A DNA stretch of 64,000 nt from Tenuibacillus multivorans (GTDB lineage: Bacteria > Bacillota > Bacilli > Bacillales > Alkalibacillaceae): positions 62,001-126,000 of the forward strand of contig NZ_FNIG01000004.1 in the NCBI RefSeq assembly GCF_900103915.1, read 5' to 3'. Of the stretch, positions 24,365 to 32,607 are shown in pieces; within the stretch, counting starts at the first letter, position 1; the number at the start of each line of letters is the position of its first letter. Position numbers and translations under genes: made by a program. Below the pieces are notes generated by a model that was not told the origin of the DNA, searched no databases, and was given only the letters and a program-made list of their open reading frames with translations.

Positions 24365-24673
24365 TTACCACATATGAACTTCTTCGCTCGTTAATTCTAG
24401 GAAAAACGGTATAATACTTAAATATAGGAAACTTAATAAAACAATCAAAACCAAGGAAGGTAATAAAGATAAATCCAACAAACTAGATCCAACTAAACCT
24501 ATAAACAAAGGTAGTAGACCCACCATTGATGTCCGCCACATCGAATCTTTTGTTTGGAATTGTGTTTCTCCACAATGCGGACACGATAATCCCTGCTTAA
24601 ATCCTAACATGGCTTTTTGTGTATCCTTCCATGACCATTCCGTGTGACAATTTTCACATTTTGGCATCGACAT
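24365..24673 (-). CDS. CXXC-20-CXXC zinc-ribbon membrane protein
   Basis: A 102-residue protein that starts MSMPKCENCHTEW and has a second CPHCG 22 residues after the first CENC; this spacing fits the CXXC-20-CXXC small-protein family found in Bacillaceae. Two membrane segments follow (residues 50-68 and 73-92). The ATG at 24673 lies 5 to 9 nt after AAGGGTGGGG; the frame stays open upstream without a binding site. Role unknown. Confidence 0.78.
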   Translation of the reverse strand: MSMPKCENCHTEWSWKDTQKAMLGFKQGLSCPHCGETQFQTKDSMWRTSMVGLLPLFIGLVGSSLLDLSLLPSLVLIVLLSFLYLSIIPFFLELTSEEVHMW

Positions 24674-24814
24674 GAGACCCCACCCTTGGACAAATTTTAA
24701 ATCGAACACATACAATTATCCTTATTATAACGCATTTTGTCTACATTTTTTCTAATTTGATGATCTATGATAAAATTAGGAAAACTTTAGAAAATGTTGA
24801 AAGGACATCACACC

Positions 24815-25327
24815 ATGATTAGAACTGCAAAAGAGGAAGATATTAGAGCAATTTTAGAAATCTACAATGATGCAATCGTAAACACCACAGCTGTTTACGA
24901 TTACGAACCTTATAGCTACGAAAACCGTAAACAGTGGTTTGAACAAAAGAAAAAAGCCGGACAACCTTTAATTGTTTATGAAGATCAGGGTAAGATAATT
25001 GGCTTTGCTACATATGGGCCATTTCGGGAACGTCCTGCATATAAATACACCGTCGAGCATTCCGTTTATGTCAAAGACCATAGTAGCAGAAAAGGCGTCG
25101 GCTCTACTTTATTAAAAGAAATCATCAAGATTGCTAGAGAAAATAAGTATAAAATGATGATTGGTATGATAGATGCTGCCAATACTGGAAGTATTAAGCT
25201 ACATGAAAAGTTAGGCTTCGAACACGCAGGTACAATTAAAAACTCAGGTTATAAATTTAACCAATGGCTAGATCTAGCATTTTATCAGTTAGAACTACCT
25301 GGTCCGAATAATCCTATTGAATCATAG
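24815..25327 (+). CDS. GNAT acetyltransferase, phosphinothricin acetyltransferase-like
   Basis: A 170-residue GNAT enzyme of the PAT/Bar type: MIRTAKEEDIRAILEIYNDA, TTAVYDYEP, GFATYGPFRERPAYKYTVEHSVYV and the acetyl-CoA loop SSRKGVGSTLL, followed by IDAANTGSIKLHEKLGFEHAG. The length and the E-H-S-V-Y-V strand are typical of L-amino acid N-acetyltransferases related to PAT; natural substrates in Bacillaceae are probably methionine derivatives or similar. ATG at 24815 follows GAAAGGAC. Confidence 0.88.
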   Translation: MIRTAKEEDIRAILEIYNDAIVNTTAVYDYEPYSYENRKQWFEQKKKAGQPLIVYEDQGKIIGFATYGPFRERPAYKYTVEHSVYVKDHSSRKGVGSTLLKEIIKIARENKYKMMIGMIDAANTGSIKLHEKLGFEHAGTIKNSGYKFNQWLDLAFYQLELPGPNNPIES

Positions 25328-25364
25328 TTTTTTGATGTAGAATCTACGAAAATGTAAAAGACCA

Positions 25365-25604
25365 GACTATTTTCAAAAAGAACTTCTAACGGATCAGTGG
25401 AACAAGAAAGGTTCTGGAGAAGTGGAGGTAGTTTTCTATAGGAGACCTTTACAAGAAATTATAAATGTGACTTCGGAGTATTTTTCTATAAAAAAAGTGG
25501 TCGAACCAAGACCCATTGAAAAAATGCAGGAGAAGTCCATGAGAAGTTACGAACACCTTACGAAAAATCCACATTTTCTTATTATCCAAGCGGTGAAAGG
25601 TTAA
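25365..25604 (+). pseudogene. C-terminal fragment of a SAM-dependent methyltransferase
   Basis: The open frame reads DYFQKELLTDQWNKKGSGEV and then VEVVFYRRPLQEIINVTSEY, closing with SYEHLTKNPHFLIIQAVKG. The FYRRPL.EI.N.....YF and NPHFLII.A segments match the C-terminus of class I SAM methyltransferases common in Bacillus. The N-terminal SAM-binding domain (about 170 residues) is missing, there is no binding site, and an upstream stop lies at 25338. It is a deletion remnant. Confidence 0.7.
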
Positions 25605-25730
25605 AAGCTTCAGATAGAGGGTGGTGCGTTGTGCAGTGTAAACAAACTATAATGTTGTATAGATAGACTTCTCATATTGCGTTGAATCTACATATGGACA
25701 CTATATCCTTGATAAGCGAAACGATTTAAG

Positions 25731-26297
25731 CTACCGATTTAAGTAAAAATCCATCACAAGGCCAATGCCGATTAACATAAAAGATTTAACGTCATCATCT
25801 ATGAGAGTAATATAATAACCATCATGATTTAACATATTTTCTTTTACCGATTTATAAACCAAAGATCGTTTACGAATGGAAGCGACAGGTCGATCTATTT
25901 CGCAATCCATCACTTGAAAATCTAAGGCAGTCCCTGATTCGGTTGTTTCTAACACAATCTCACCATTTGGACGAACAGCTTTCAAACTTGTTTTATTAAC
26001 ACCAAAAGAATACTGGATTGAAGCCAAATACTTTTTATTCTCAGAGAATAAATGAAAATCCTTCGCACGGATACCAGACTGTTTTCGTATATAGCCAAGC
26101 ACTTGATCGTGTTCATCGACAAGTTCAACATCCATAGCTCGTCCAATAGAATAATTAAAAAGTAAGTATAAAATGTTCTGTAAATGAAGCGGAGCATCTT
26201 GTATTTTGCGAACACAACCAACTACTTCTTTATTTACCAATATAGAGTATTTCCCGCCACCAGTTCTCTGTAAAAAGATTTCCCCATAATTAAACAT
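25731..26297 (-). CDS. LURP-one/tubby-like family protein
   Basis: A 188-residue protein with the beta-barrel pattern of the LURP-one/scramblase-like superfamily: repeated short strands such as VVGCVRKIQDAP, QVLGYIRKQSGIRAKDFHLF, GEIVLETTESGTALDFQV and PVASIRKRS, ending in a hydrophobic helix (FMLIGIGLVMDF) characteristic of the central helix of the tubby-like fold. Bacillus homologues are of unknown function. ATG at 26297 follows TTAGGAGGAAT. Confidence 0.7.
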   Translation of the reverse strand: MFNYGEIFLQRTGGGKYSILVNKEVVGCVRKIQDAPLHLQNILYLLFNYSIGRAMDVELVDEHDQVLGYIRKQSGIRAKDFHLFSENKKYLASIQYSFGVNKTSLKAVRPNGEIVLETTESGTALDFQVMDCEIDRPVASIRKRSLVYKSVKENMLNHDGYYITLIDDDVKSFMLIGIGLVMDFYLNR

Positions 26298-26555
26298 ATG
26301 ATTCCTCCTAAGATGAACTACAACAATTATACCAATTACATCAACTCTACCCACCATACTTTATAAAAATTTCAAAATTTATCTAAATTATTGAAAAATT
26401 AGAAGGGATTTAGGAAAATATGTCGTATTATAAAATTTGGAAATACTTGTCGCTCAACAATCAATTAATCTAGGAAAGATGTAATTGATTAAGCCGTTAG
26501 GAAGGCCTTCCCCATGAACCTTCCCGAGCAAAATACCTTAAGTGAGGGAAAAACC

Positions 26556-26933
26556 ATGAAAAAAGTTAAAATCCCATCGTTGAACTTAAGAAATTTGATA
26601 ATGCAAAAGGAGAAAGTTGCTCAAATGGAGCTGTCGATCTTTTATAATGCTTTGGGCAATTTAACCACCAGTGAGCGAGTTACATTATTGAACTTATTGC
26701 GTTATTCAGATCAGCAATATCGCTCAGACACCCTACAAAACCGATCAGTTCAATCATTACTAGAAAAAGGATCAGTGGTTCAAATTAAAACCATTGATGA
26801 TGGAAAAATCCAGGTCCTAATTCTACCGAAAGCTCCGTACATGATGAGAAAATTATTAAAAGATCATCTAATTCAAAACTCAAGCACAGATATTAAAATC
26901 CCATACAAGTATAAGACAAATCAACACACGTAA
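26556..26933 (+). CDS. Small helical protein, paralogue of the gene at 27726
   Basis: A 125-residue protein with no recognised domain. Residues 45-75 (TTSERVTLLNLLRYSDQQYRS) and a C-terminal hairpin with VVQIKTI..GKIQVLILPKAPYMMRKLL look like a winged-helix arrangement similar to super-infection-exclusion-type C-terminal regions. It shares layout and the motif (V/I)L..(A)PY(L/M)(I/M)R.L with the 99-residue protein 800 bases downstream. Start at ATG after GAGGG. Confidence 0.55.
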   Translation: MKKVKIPSLNLRNLIMQKEKVAQMELSIFYNALGNLTTSERVTLLNLLRYSDQQYRSDTLQNRSVQSLLEKGSVVQIKTIDDGKIQVLILPKAPYMMRKLLKDHLIQNSSTDIKIPYKYKTNQHT

Positions 26934-26962
26934 AAACGCGGCTCCCCTAAGCCGCGTTTCCC
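26932..26962. terminator. Bidirectional terminator
   Basis: AACGCGGCT and AGCCGCGTT form a 9-bp stem with a CCCCTA loop between convergent genes. Confidence 0.85.
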
Positions 26963-27187
26963 CTACTTGCAATGTATGACTAGTTCAAATTGATTATAAT
27001 CTTCTTCTTGACGTTTCACTGCAACATCAATGTTCCGAAACCGAATCCATCCACCATCCCGTTTTAGCTTTCCGATTCCCTTATACGGTGTCTCGCACAT
27101 TCGATTCGTGTGCATGCACTCCCGATGTAACGTAAAACGCTGTGTCGGCACATCAATATTTACCCAAACCGGCTTTTGACCTAGCAT
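26963..27187 (-). CDS. Small protein, unknown function
   Basis: A 74-residue protein, soluble and beta-rich, beginning MLGQKPVWVNIDVPTQRFTLHREC and ending NQFELVIHCK. Two cysteines near the middle (HRECMHTNRMCE) and one at the end are notable. The start follows AAAGGGG with good spacing. It is probably real but I recognise no family. Confidence 0.6.
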   Translation of the reverse strand: MLGQKPVWVNIDVPTQRFTLHRECMHTNRMCETPYKGIGKLKRDGGWIRFRNIDVAVKRQEEDYNQFELVIHCK

Positions 27188-27421
27188 CTCTCAACCCCTT
27201 TGCGTAAAATTGTGTACTGTTATTGTATTATCATATGTAAAAATTATTCGTCTTTTACAGGCGAAATGCTTTATAATAAAAGCACCCTACTATTTATTTG
27301 TAGAGGTGCTAAGGCGATGGCGCTTGAGTATAATTGAAAATGGGGTAAAACAACACACTACGAGTGTGAATTGACAATTTATGTTTATGTTAATGGCTAT
27401 CTGATGATGTAAAATTATAAC

Positions 27422-27607
27422 TCATTTATTTTGTGATTGCTCTGCCATAGATGAAAGGAAGGATCTTTCCTGTTCGGTTAATTCTCGTTTTAATTTTGTT
27501 CTAAATTCTTTTACCAATCTTTTATACATCTCATCTCTTGAGAGTTTAATGCACTGCCCCACCAGCCCATTCCCCCCTTTTTCAATAATATATGGAAAAA
27601 AGCGCCA
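27422..27607 (-). pseudogene. Probable gene remnant, C-terminal part only
   Basis: The minus-strand frame open from 27607 to the stop at 27422 reads FFPYIIEKGGNGLVGQCIKL, continues through SRDEMYKRLVKEFRTKLKRE and ends QSQNK. Composition is protein-like, but there is no start codon with a binding site before an upstream stop; an internal ATG at 27529 would give a 35-residue basic peptide with only a weak binding site. It resembles the tail of a larger gene. Family unknown. The rest of the 27188-27725 gap shows nothing I can interpret. Confidence 0.4.
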
Positions 27608-27725
27608 TCACTATTGTATATACCCCAATTATTTGCATACAAAACATATTTCCGTGAATTATTATTCAAATTGATTATATTGTTACTTTATCAGTGCATG
27701 GCGTTGATGAAATGAGGGGTTTTTT

Positions 27726-28025
27726 ATGTATAAAAAAGAATTAGAAGCACAAATATTGAAAAGGATTCCTGAACATGAACGTGAAACTTACCGAACGATG
27801 CGAAAGTTAAATCGAATAAATAAACAATTACTTTGGCAACTCATTAGAGATTCTAATAAAGAGAATGTAACGATTTATAAAGGGAAGAAAACAGATTTAG
27901 AAGTCTTGTTAAATAAACGTTTGATTAGTATTAATAAGGCTTATAAGTCAAAAGGACAAGAAATGAGTTTGTTTGTATTGGTTAGAGCACCTTATTTGAT
28001 TCGCGTGTTAAAACGAGAATTTTAG
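27726..28025 (+). CDS. Small helical protein, paralogue of the gene at 26556
   Basis: A 99-residue basic protein. Residues 25-60 are helical (RKLNRINKQLLWQLIRDSNKENVTIY) and the C-terminus reads SLFVLVRAPYLIRVLKREF, matching LILPKAPYMMRKLLKDHL in the other copy. The layout again suggests a small winged-helix protein. GAGGGG upstream gives a binding site. The two copies flank a gap that holds a gene remnant on the other strand. Confidence 0.55.
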   Translation: MYKKELEAQILKRIPEHERETYRTMRKLNRINKQLLWQLIRDSNKENVTIYKGKKTDLEVLLNKRLISINKAYKSKGQEMSLFVLVRAPYLIRVLKREF

Positions 28026-28156
28026 TTTTTTGAATCATCAAGGTACTTGCATAAATTACCAATAATATTTCACTTCCCTTTTTATACTTGTTAATGATAT
28101 ATTATTCTTCGTGCATGAAATAAACAGACATCAAGAAAAAAGGGAGGAATTTCACG

Positions 28157-28714
28157 ATGAAAAAAATTATCATGCTTTTATCTATAGTATCACTAGCTAT
28201 CTTTTTAGCTGCATGTGGAGAATCAAGTGTCGAGCCTGCTGAAGAAGAAGGTAACGATCAACAGGAACAAACACAAGGTGAAGAGAGCGATAGCCAAGAA
28301 GAGAGTGAAGAAACAGAAGAAGAAACAAATCAAACCTTCACTGTTGGCGACACCGTTCAATTCGATGACCTTAAAATTACATTATTAGGTGTTAGAGAGG
28401 TTAAAGATGACCTCTTCCAACCAGAAAATGACAAATTCATTGCAGTAGAATTAGAAATTGAGAATACTAGTGATGAAAGTACATCAATCTCTACTATGAT
28501 GAATATGAGCTTAATGACGAGTGATGGTTATGAACAGGATCAGTCATTAATAGATACAAAAGGTAATCTCGATACTGAATTAGGTGCAGGACGTAGTGTT
28601 AAAGGAGAAATTGCTTTTGACGCTGAACAAGCCGATTCATATGAATTTATTTTCGAAGATCCTTTCACAAGCGGACAAGCTATATGGCAATTCCAAGCTA
28701 GTGAAGTTCAATAA
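28157..28714 (+). CDS. DUF4352 lipoprotein
   Basis: A 185-residue lipoprotein: signal peptide with lipobox LAAC (Cys at residue 21), an acidic Glu/Gln-rich linker (residues 25-57), then a DUF4352-like immunoglobulin-type beta domain (TFTVGDTVQFDDLKITLLGV, FIAVELEIENTSDES, GEIAFDAEQADSYEFIF). The family is anchored outside the membrane; its role is unknown. GGGAGGA binding site and strong downstream terminator show a single-gene transcript. Confidence 0.88.
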   Translation: MKKIIMLLSIVSLAIFLAACGESSVEPAEEEGNDQQEQTQGEESDSQEESEETEEETNQTFTVGDTVQFDDLKITLLGVREVKDDLFQPENDKFIAVELEIENTSDESTSISTMMNMSLMTSDGYEQDQSLIDTKGNLDTELGAGRSVKGEIAFDAEQADSYEFIFEDPFTSGQAIWQFQASEVQ

Positions 28715-28723
28715 ATAATTATG

Positions 28724-28762
28724 AAGACCCTAAGAGTTACTATTCTCTTAGGGTCTTTATGT
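28724..28762 (+). terminator. Rho-independent terminator
   Basis: AGACCCTAAGAG and CTCTTAGGGTCT form a perfect 12-bp stem, then TTTATG. Confidence 0.92.
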
Positions 28763-28828
28763 ATTTTTAAGGTGTTTGTCATTCTGTCGTTTTCTATAAC
28801 CTAGCAAACAAAGTTGTGTATTCCACAA

Positions 28829-29041
28829 TCATTCGCCTTCACTATGTTTATCATGAATCTTATTAATTTCTATGATGATACAAATTAACAGTCCAACAAT
28901 AATTCCGAATAGTGTTGTAAAGATTAAATAATTGTTCAAAGTCACAAGAGTGAAGAGTGTTCCAAGAACAAATCCAGCGAGTCCACCCAAAAATATCGAG
29001 GTAACAATTCGATATTGTAAATCGGTTAATATATATTTCAT
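28829..29041 (-). CDS. Small two-pass membrane protein
   Basis: A 70-residue protein with two membrane segments (residues 12-33, SIFLGGLAGFVLGTLFTLV, and 36-58) and a charged C-terminal tail. GGAGGAAATGGG precedes the ATG. No family is recognised. Confidence 0.65.
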   Translation of the reverse strand: MKYILTDLQYRIVTSIFLGGLAGFVLGTLFTLVTLNNYLIFTTLFGIIVGLLICIIIEINKIHDKHSEGE

Positions 29042-29107
29042 CCCATTTCCTCCAAAACGAGTTCTTTTCCTGTATCATTATAACAAAAGAATCAGGAGGA
29101 GCTTTGA

Positions 29108-29647
29108 ATGTCTATTATACAAAAGCTTAAACTTAGTTAGTTTAATAACCTAGTTGTGTTGAACGAACCAAAAGACTATGAAGTTTTTAAAGAATATCCG
29201 AATGAGCTCTATAAGGGACATGATGCCATTATCGCATTTGTCACAACGTTGGATGAAATGGTTGATTTAACGAAGAAAATTGTTGGTCAAAAGTTGTTAA
29301 ATGAGAAAGGTTACTTGTTTTTAGCCTATCCAAAAAAAGGGAACAAACGTTATGACACCTATATTCATAGGGATGAAATATTTCCAGCTATGAAAACTAA
29401 GGAAGGTTATGTCTTTGACAGTGATGTGAAGTTTGCGATGGTTGTGAGTATGGATGATACCTATACAGTGTTTAGTCTAAAGAATGAGAAAAAGCCTGCT
29501 AAGAAAAGTGTAGCCCTAAATGGAACGGGTATAGTGTGGGTTGATGGACTGAAATTTGAAGAAGTTGATTTCAATACACCTACGACCCATATTGATTTAG
29601 AGCAATCCTTACAAGATGAACCTGTTAACTTGTCATTTGAAGAATAA
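29108..29647 (+). pseudogene. Conserved hypothetical protein with in-frame TAG at codon 11
   Basis: The natural start appears to be ATG 29108 after CAGGAGGAG: it reads MSIIQKLKLS, then TAG, then FNNLVVLNEPKDYEVFKEY and on to residue 179. The frame is the same before and after, so one nonsense codon (probably from CAG) is the only lesion. The rest, including GYLFLAYPKKGNKRYDTYIH and RDEIFP, resembles a Bacillaceae family of unknown function. Translation from TTG 29156 is conceivable but has no binding site. A terminator follows. Confidence 0.7.
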
Positions 29648-29656
29648 TGAATATGG

Positions 29657-29688
29657 ATAGTCACCTGATTGTAAGGTGACTATTTGTG
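29657..29688 (+). terminator. Rho-independent terminator
   Basis: ATAGTCACCT and AGGTGACTAT form a perfect 10-bp stem with a 7-base loop, then TTG. Confidence 0.85.
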
Positions 29689-29771
29689 TGTTTTAGGGTT
29701 TTAAATGCAATTATCCCATTTTATGCTAAAATAGTGACTAAAATCTGAGCATGATACGAAGAGGTGTTAAT

Positions 29772-30440
29772 GTGAGAGTTGTAACGGTCGATTTTGATGG
29801 GACATTGTATCAAGGAAATTCGTTTAAAGCGATGTTTGATGTAGCAAAGAAGGAGTATAGTCTGAAACAGTGGTTAACCGTAATTGGTGGAACGTTTAAA
29901 GCTTTAGCAAGGTTGGTGAAGGAAGGGAAAGAAGCTGCGAAACATACGTTTTTCCACGCATTTGTCATGTCGATGAAGGGTAAATCAAAGGACGAGCTTA
30001 AAACGTTTTTTGATGCACTTGCTCGTAGTGATTTAGGAAAAGTTAATCGTCCTCTCGTTGAAAAGATTAAGCAGCACCAGGCTAATGGCGATCAGATCGT
30101 AATTTTATCTGGTGCTCTTAAGCCGTTTTTAGTCGCCTTCACAGAGGTGATTGACCTAACAGATGCTGATATTATTGGTACGGAGTTAAAGTATGATGAG
30201 TATAATATCGCTGCTGGACTCATGGGTGAGATTGTAAACGGTGAGCGAAAGGCAGGTGCCGTCCTTGAATGGTTACATAGTCGTGATCTAAGTATTGAAG
30301 CCGTCACGTTGTGGGCCTATGCGGATAGTGAAACAGACAGTCCTCTCCTGGATATGGTTGATCACCCGGTAGTCGTTAATCCAAATGAAAATATGGAAAA
30401 GTTAGCTCAAGAAAAAGGTTGGCCGGTTTTTGGGAATTAG
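29772..30440 (+). CDS. HAD-IB family phosphatase
   Basis: A 222-residue haloacid-dehalogenase phosphatase related to SerB: motif I VTVDFDGTLYQGNS with DxDGT, motif II QIVILSGAL and motif III YADSETDSPLLDMV. Between motifs I and II is a helical cap (residues 20-95). The GTG at 29772 follows AGAGGTG; an ATG at 29751 lies upstream of that site. A phosphoserine- or lipid-related substrate is possible; the sequence alone does not decide. Single gene. Confidence 0.85.
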   Translation: MRVVTVDFDGTLYQGNSFKAMFDVAKKEYSLKQWLTVIGGTFKALARLVKEGKEAAKHTFFHAFVMSMKGKSKDELKTFFDALARSDLGKVNRPLVEKIKQHQANGDQIVILSGALKPFLVAFTEVIDLTDADIIGTELKYDEYNIAAGLMGEIVNGERKAGAVLEWLHSRDLSIEAVTLWAYADSETDSPLLDMVDHPVVVNPNENMEKLAQEKGWPVFGN

Positions 30441-30588
30441 TGGTTTTTAGAACATTAATATAGGTATATATTCCTCTATAAATTATAAATTTACCAAAAA
30501 TGTCATACTTTTTTCATGATATTTCGACAAAATTCGTGTATTATTCTATATGGGTAATAATTATAATACAACTTTGGAGGTAGTAGAC

Positions 30589-30951
30589 ATGTATAAAATC
30601 GACGTAAAAGACAACGAAAAATTATTTTTTGTAAAAGTTGGTGGATTTTTTAAAGATGAAGAGGCCAAACAATTTTTAGATGAATATCTAAGTAAATATG
30701 AGAGTATTACTCCGAGTGAGTATGATTTAGTTCTAGATTGCAAAGAATTAAGTGTTTCTGCACAAGATATGGTCCCTGTTTTAAAAGAACGTCTAGAGAT
30801 GTATGCTTCACAAGGGTTTAATCGAATTTTCTTAGTCAAAATGGATTCAGCTACAGGTATGATGCAGTTAAAAAGAGCTGGTGAAGAAAGTGGATTTTGG
30901 GGACAAATTACAGTTGTAGATACAGCAGATGAAGTTGAAGCTGTTAGATAG
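30589..30951 (+). CDS. STAS-like small protein
   Basis: A 120-residue protein resembling SpoIIAA-like/STAS domains: LFFVKVGGFFKDEEAKQFLDEYL, YDLVLDCKELSVSAQDMVPVLKERLEM and FNRIFLVKMDSATGMMQLKRAGEE follow the alternating beta-alpha order. The phosphorylatable serine of classic anti-sigma antagonists is not clearly conserved (DCKELSVSA), so it may be a non-phosphorylated type. ATG follows TTTGGAGGT. It is a single gene; no partner kinase is adjacent. Confidence 0.6.
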   Translation: MYKIDVKDNEKLFFVKVGGFFKDEEAKQFLDEYLSKYESITPSEYDLVLDCKELSVSAQDMVPVLKERLEMYASQGFNRIFLVKMDSATGMMQLKRAGEESGFWGQITVVDTADEVEAVR

Positions 30952-30957
30952 TTTTAA

Positions 30958-30990
30958 AAAAGCAACGGATTGATATTCCGTTGCTTTCTT
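30958..30990 (+). terminator. Rho-independent terminator
   Basis: AAGCAACGGA and TCCGTTGCTT form a perfect 10-bp stem, then TCTT. Confidence 0.88.
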
Positions 30991-31031
30991 ATAATGTGAA
31001 CCCGTACCCTTGGATTCTCGGTGGGTTTTCT

Positions 31032-32036
31032 TTAAAGTTTATATAATGAGGCTGCCATACTTATCCCAGCAGATACTGAACAAAATACTAAATAATTCCC
31101 CTTAGATAGTTGTTCGTTTTTTAATGTTTCATGAAGTGCCAAGAAAGGGCTAGATGGTCCTGTATAACCAAATCGTTTGGATACTAAAGGAATTTTATTT
31201 TCCGGAATATTTAATTTCTCGGCTGTGTTTAATACCTGAGCGTTATTTAATTGGGAGAAAAGGTATTTATCAATGTCATTATTTTTTAGTTCATATTCAT
31301 TTAGCAGGCCTTCTATCAGTTTTTTCCATTCATCGGCAAAAAAGTCTACACTGTGTGGTAAAAAGGATAAACGTTTATCAGCCTTTGAAATACCGTCTTT
31401 TTCAATATTTGAATTACCGACTGCCGGATATAAGAGTTTATCCCATAGTGTAGTATCTGTATAATAATGAGCATCTAAAAACCCTCTAGACTCATTTTCC
31501 TCAATTTTCTCAAGTACAACGGCAGTGCTTCCATCAGCCATGCTTGGATAAGTGAATATATTTTCCTCACTTACCATATGAGAACTGAATAATGAAGCAA
31601 CGACTAAAGCTTTATTGACTTTATTGTTTGATTTCATATAACGTACTATATTATCAATAGCCGTTATAAGCCCGATACAATTAGAATTATAATCATATAC
31701 AATATGTGCATTTTGGGCACCCAAGCGCTGATTTAATAATAGAGCATTACTTGGAACTGTATATTCCGGAGTTTCTGTTACAAAAACAATCATGTCTAAC
31801 TCGTCTGCTTTGATATTGGCTTTTGTTAAAGCATTGGTGGACGATTCCACAGCCATCGTTAATGAGTTTTCCTCTTCGTTATCGATTATATATCTATTTT
31901 CTCGACCGAAGTGCTCAAGTAATGATGTTACATCTTCCCCTCGTTTTTGAAAATGTTCAATGTAATAATCATTGTGAACCACATTTTCAGGATGATAATT
32001 ACCTATACCTTTCATGACTACGTTTAAATTCTGCAT
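31032..32036 (-). CDS. KAS III (FabH)-like protein with altered active site
   Basis: A 334-residue thiolase-fold protein aligned with 3-oxoacyl-ACP synthase III. The nucleophile Cys is kept (YDYNSNCIGLITA, Cys near residue 120), but the usual catalytic histidine motif (PHQAN) reads FSQLN, and the catalytic asparagine motif (GNT) reads GYT. In FabH the His and Asn are needed for decarboxylative condensation, so a different chemistry or a non-catalytic role is inferred. ATG at 32036 follows TAGGAG. No acyl-carrier gene is adjacent. Confidence 0.78.
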   Translation of the reverse strand: MQNLNVVMKGIGNYHPENVVHNDYYIEHFQKRGEDVTSLLEHFGRENRYIIDNEEENSLTMAVESSTNALTKANIKADELDMIVFVTETPEYTVPSNALLLNQRLGAQNAHIVYDYNSNCIGLITAIDNIVRYMKSNNKVNKALVVASLFSSHMVSEENIFTYPSMADGSTAVVLEKIEENESRGFLDAHYYTDTTLWDKLLYPAVGNSNIEKDGISKADKRLSFLPHSVDFFADEWKKLIEGLLNEYELKNNDIDKYLFSQLNNAQVLNTAEKLNIPENKIPLVSKRFGYTGPSSPFLALHETLKNEQLSKGNYLVFCSVSAGISMAASLYKL

Positions 32037-32170
32037 ATAAACCACTCCTATTTCTATGATGTTTATTGTGTGTACGGTCTTTATATCGGCAAAGTATGGT
32101 TTCTTTGCAATTTTTGTAGGAATTTGTCGTTTAATATGGAATTATTAATATTGGAGAGGGAGGGATTTCA

Positions 32171-32569
32171 ATGAATAATTGTATGTTTTGTCATACCGAG
32201 CTTGTGGAGAATCAAACGATTACCTTAAGTAATGAACATTGCTTATTTTTACAGCTTGATCAATTTCAAGTCAAAGGGACACAGCTTGAAGGGTCTGGCT
32301 TGATTGTGCCACGAAAACATCGAGAAGCGGCATTTGATTTAACGGAGGCGGAATGGAATGCAACTTATTCCTTGCTTCAAGAGGTAAAAACTTATATAGA
32401 TGAAAAGCATCGGCCACATGGATATAATCTTGGTTGGAATTGTGAGTATGTTGCTGGACAATCCATTTTCCATGCTCATTTGCATGTTATTCCGAGGTAC
32501 GATGACGAGCCTATGGCAGGTAAAGGTATCCGTTATTTTCTAAAAAGTAAAGATAATGTGAGGGCTTAG
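32171..32569 (+). CDS. HIT family nucleotide hydrolase/transferase
   Basis: A 132-residue HIT protein with the catalytic triad motif HAHLHVIPR near residue 104 (H-x-H-x-H). N-terminal CMFCHTELVENQ provides a possible zinc-binding CxxC. The core strand GSGLIVPRKHREAAFDLTEAEW is typical. Such enzymes cleave nucleoside phosphoramidates or dinucleoside polyphosphates. Good GGAGAGGGAGG binding site; single gene followed by a terminator. Confidence 0.92.
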   Translation: MNNCMFCHTELVENQTITLSNEHCLFLQLDQFQVKGTQLEGSGLIVPRKHREAAFDLTEAEWNATYSLLQEVKTYIDEKHRPHGYNLGWNCEYVAGQSIFHAHLHVIPRYDDEPMAGKGIRYFLKSKDNVRA

Positions 32570-32570
32570 A

Positions 32571-32607
32571 TAAGGGACTAAGGCTAGTGTTTGCTTTAGT
32601 CCTTTAT
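32571..32607. terminator. Bidirectional terminator
   Basis: AAGGGACTAA pairs with TTAGTCCTTT; T-run on the plus side. It lies between the HIT gene and the 3' end of the minus-strand GNAT gene. Confidence 0.8.

Noticed and set aside
27422-27529. 35-residue basic peptide starting at an internal ATG
   Set aside because: The binding site is weak and the frame is open further upstream with protein-like sequence, so a remnant of a larger gene is more likely.
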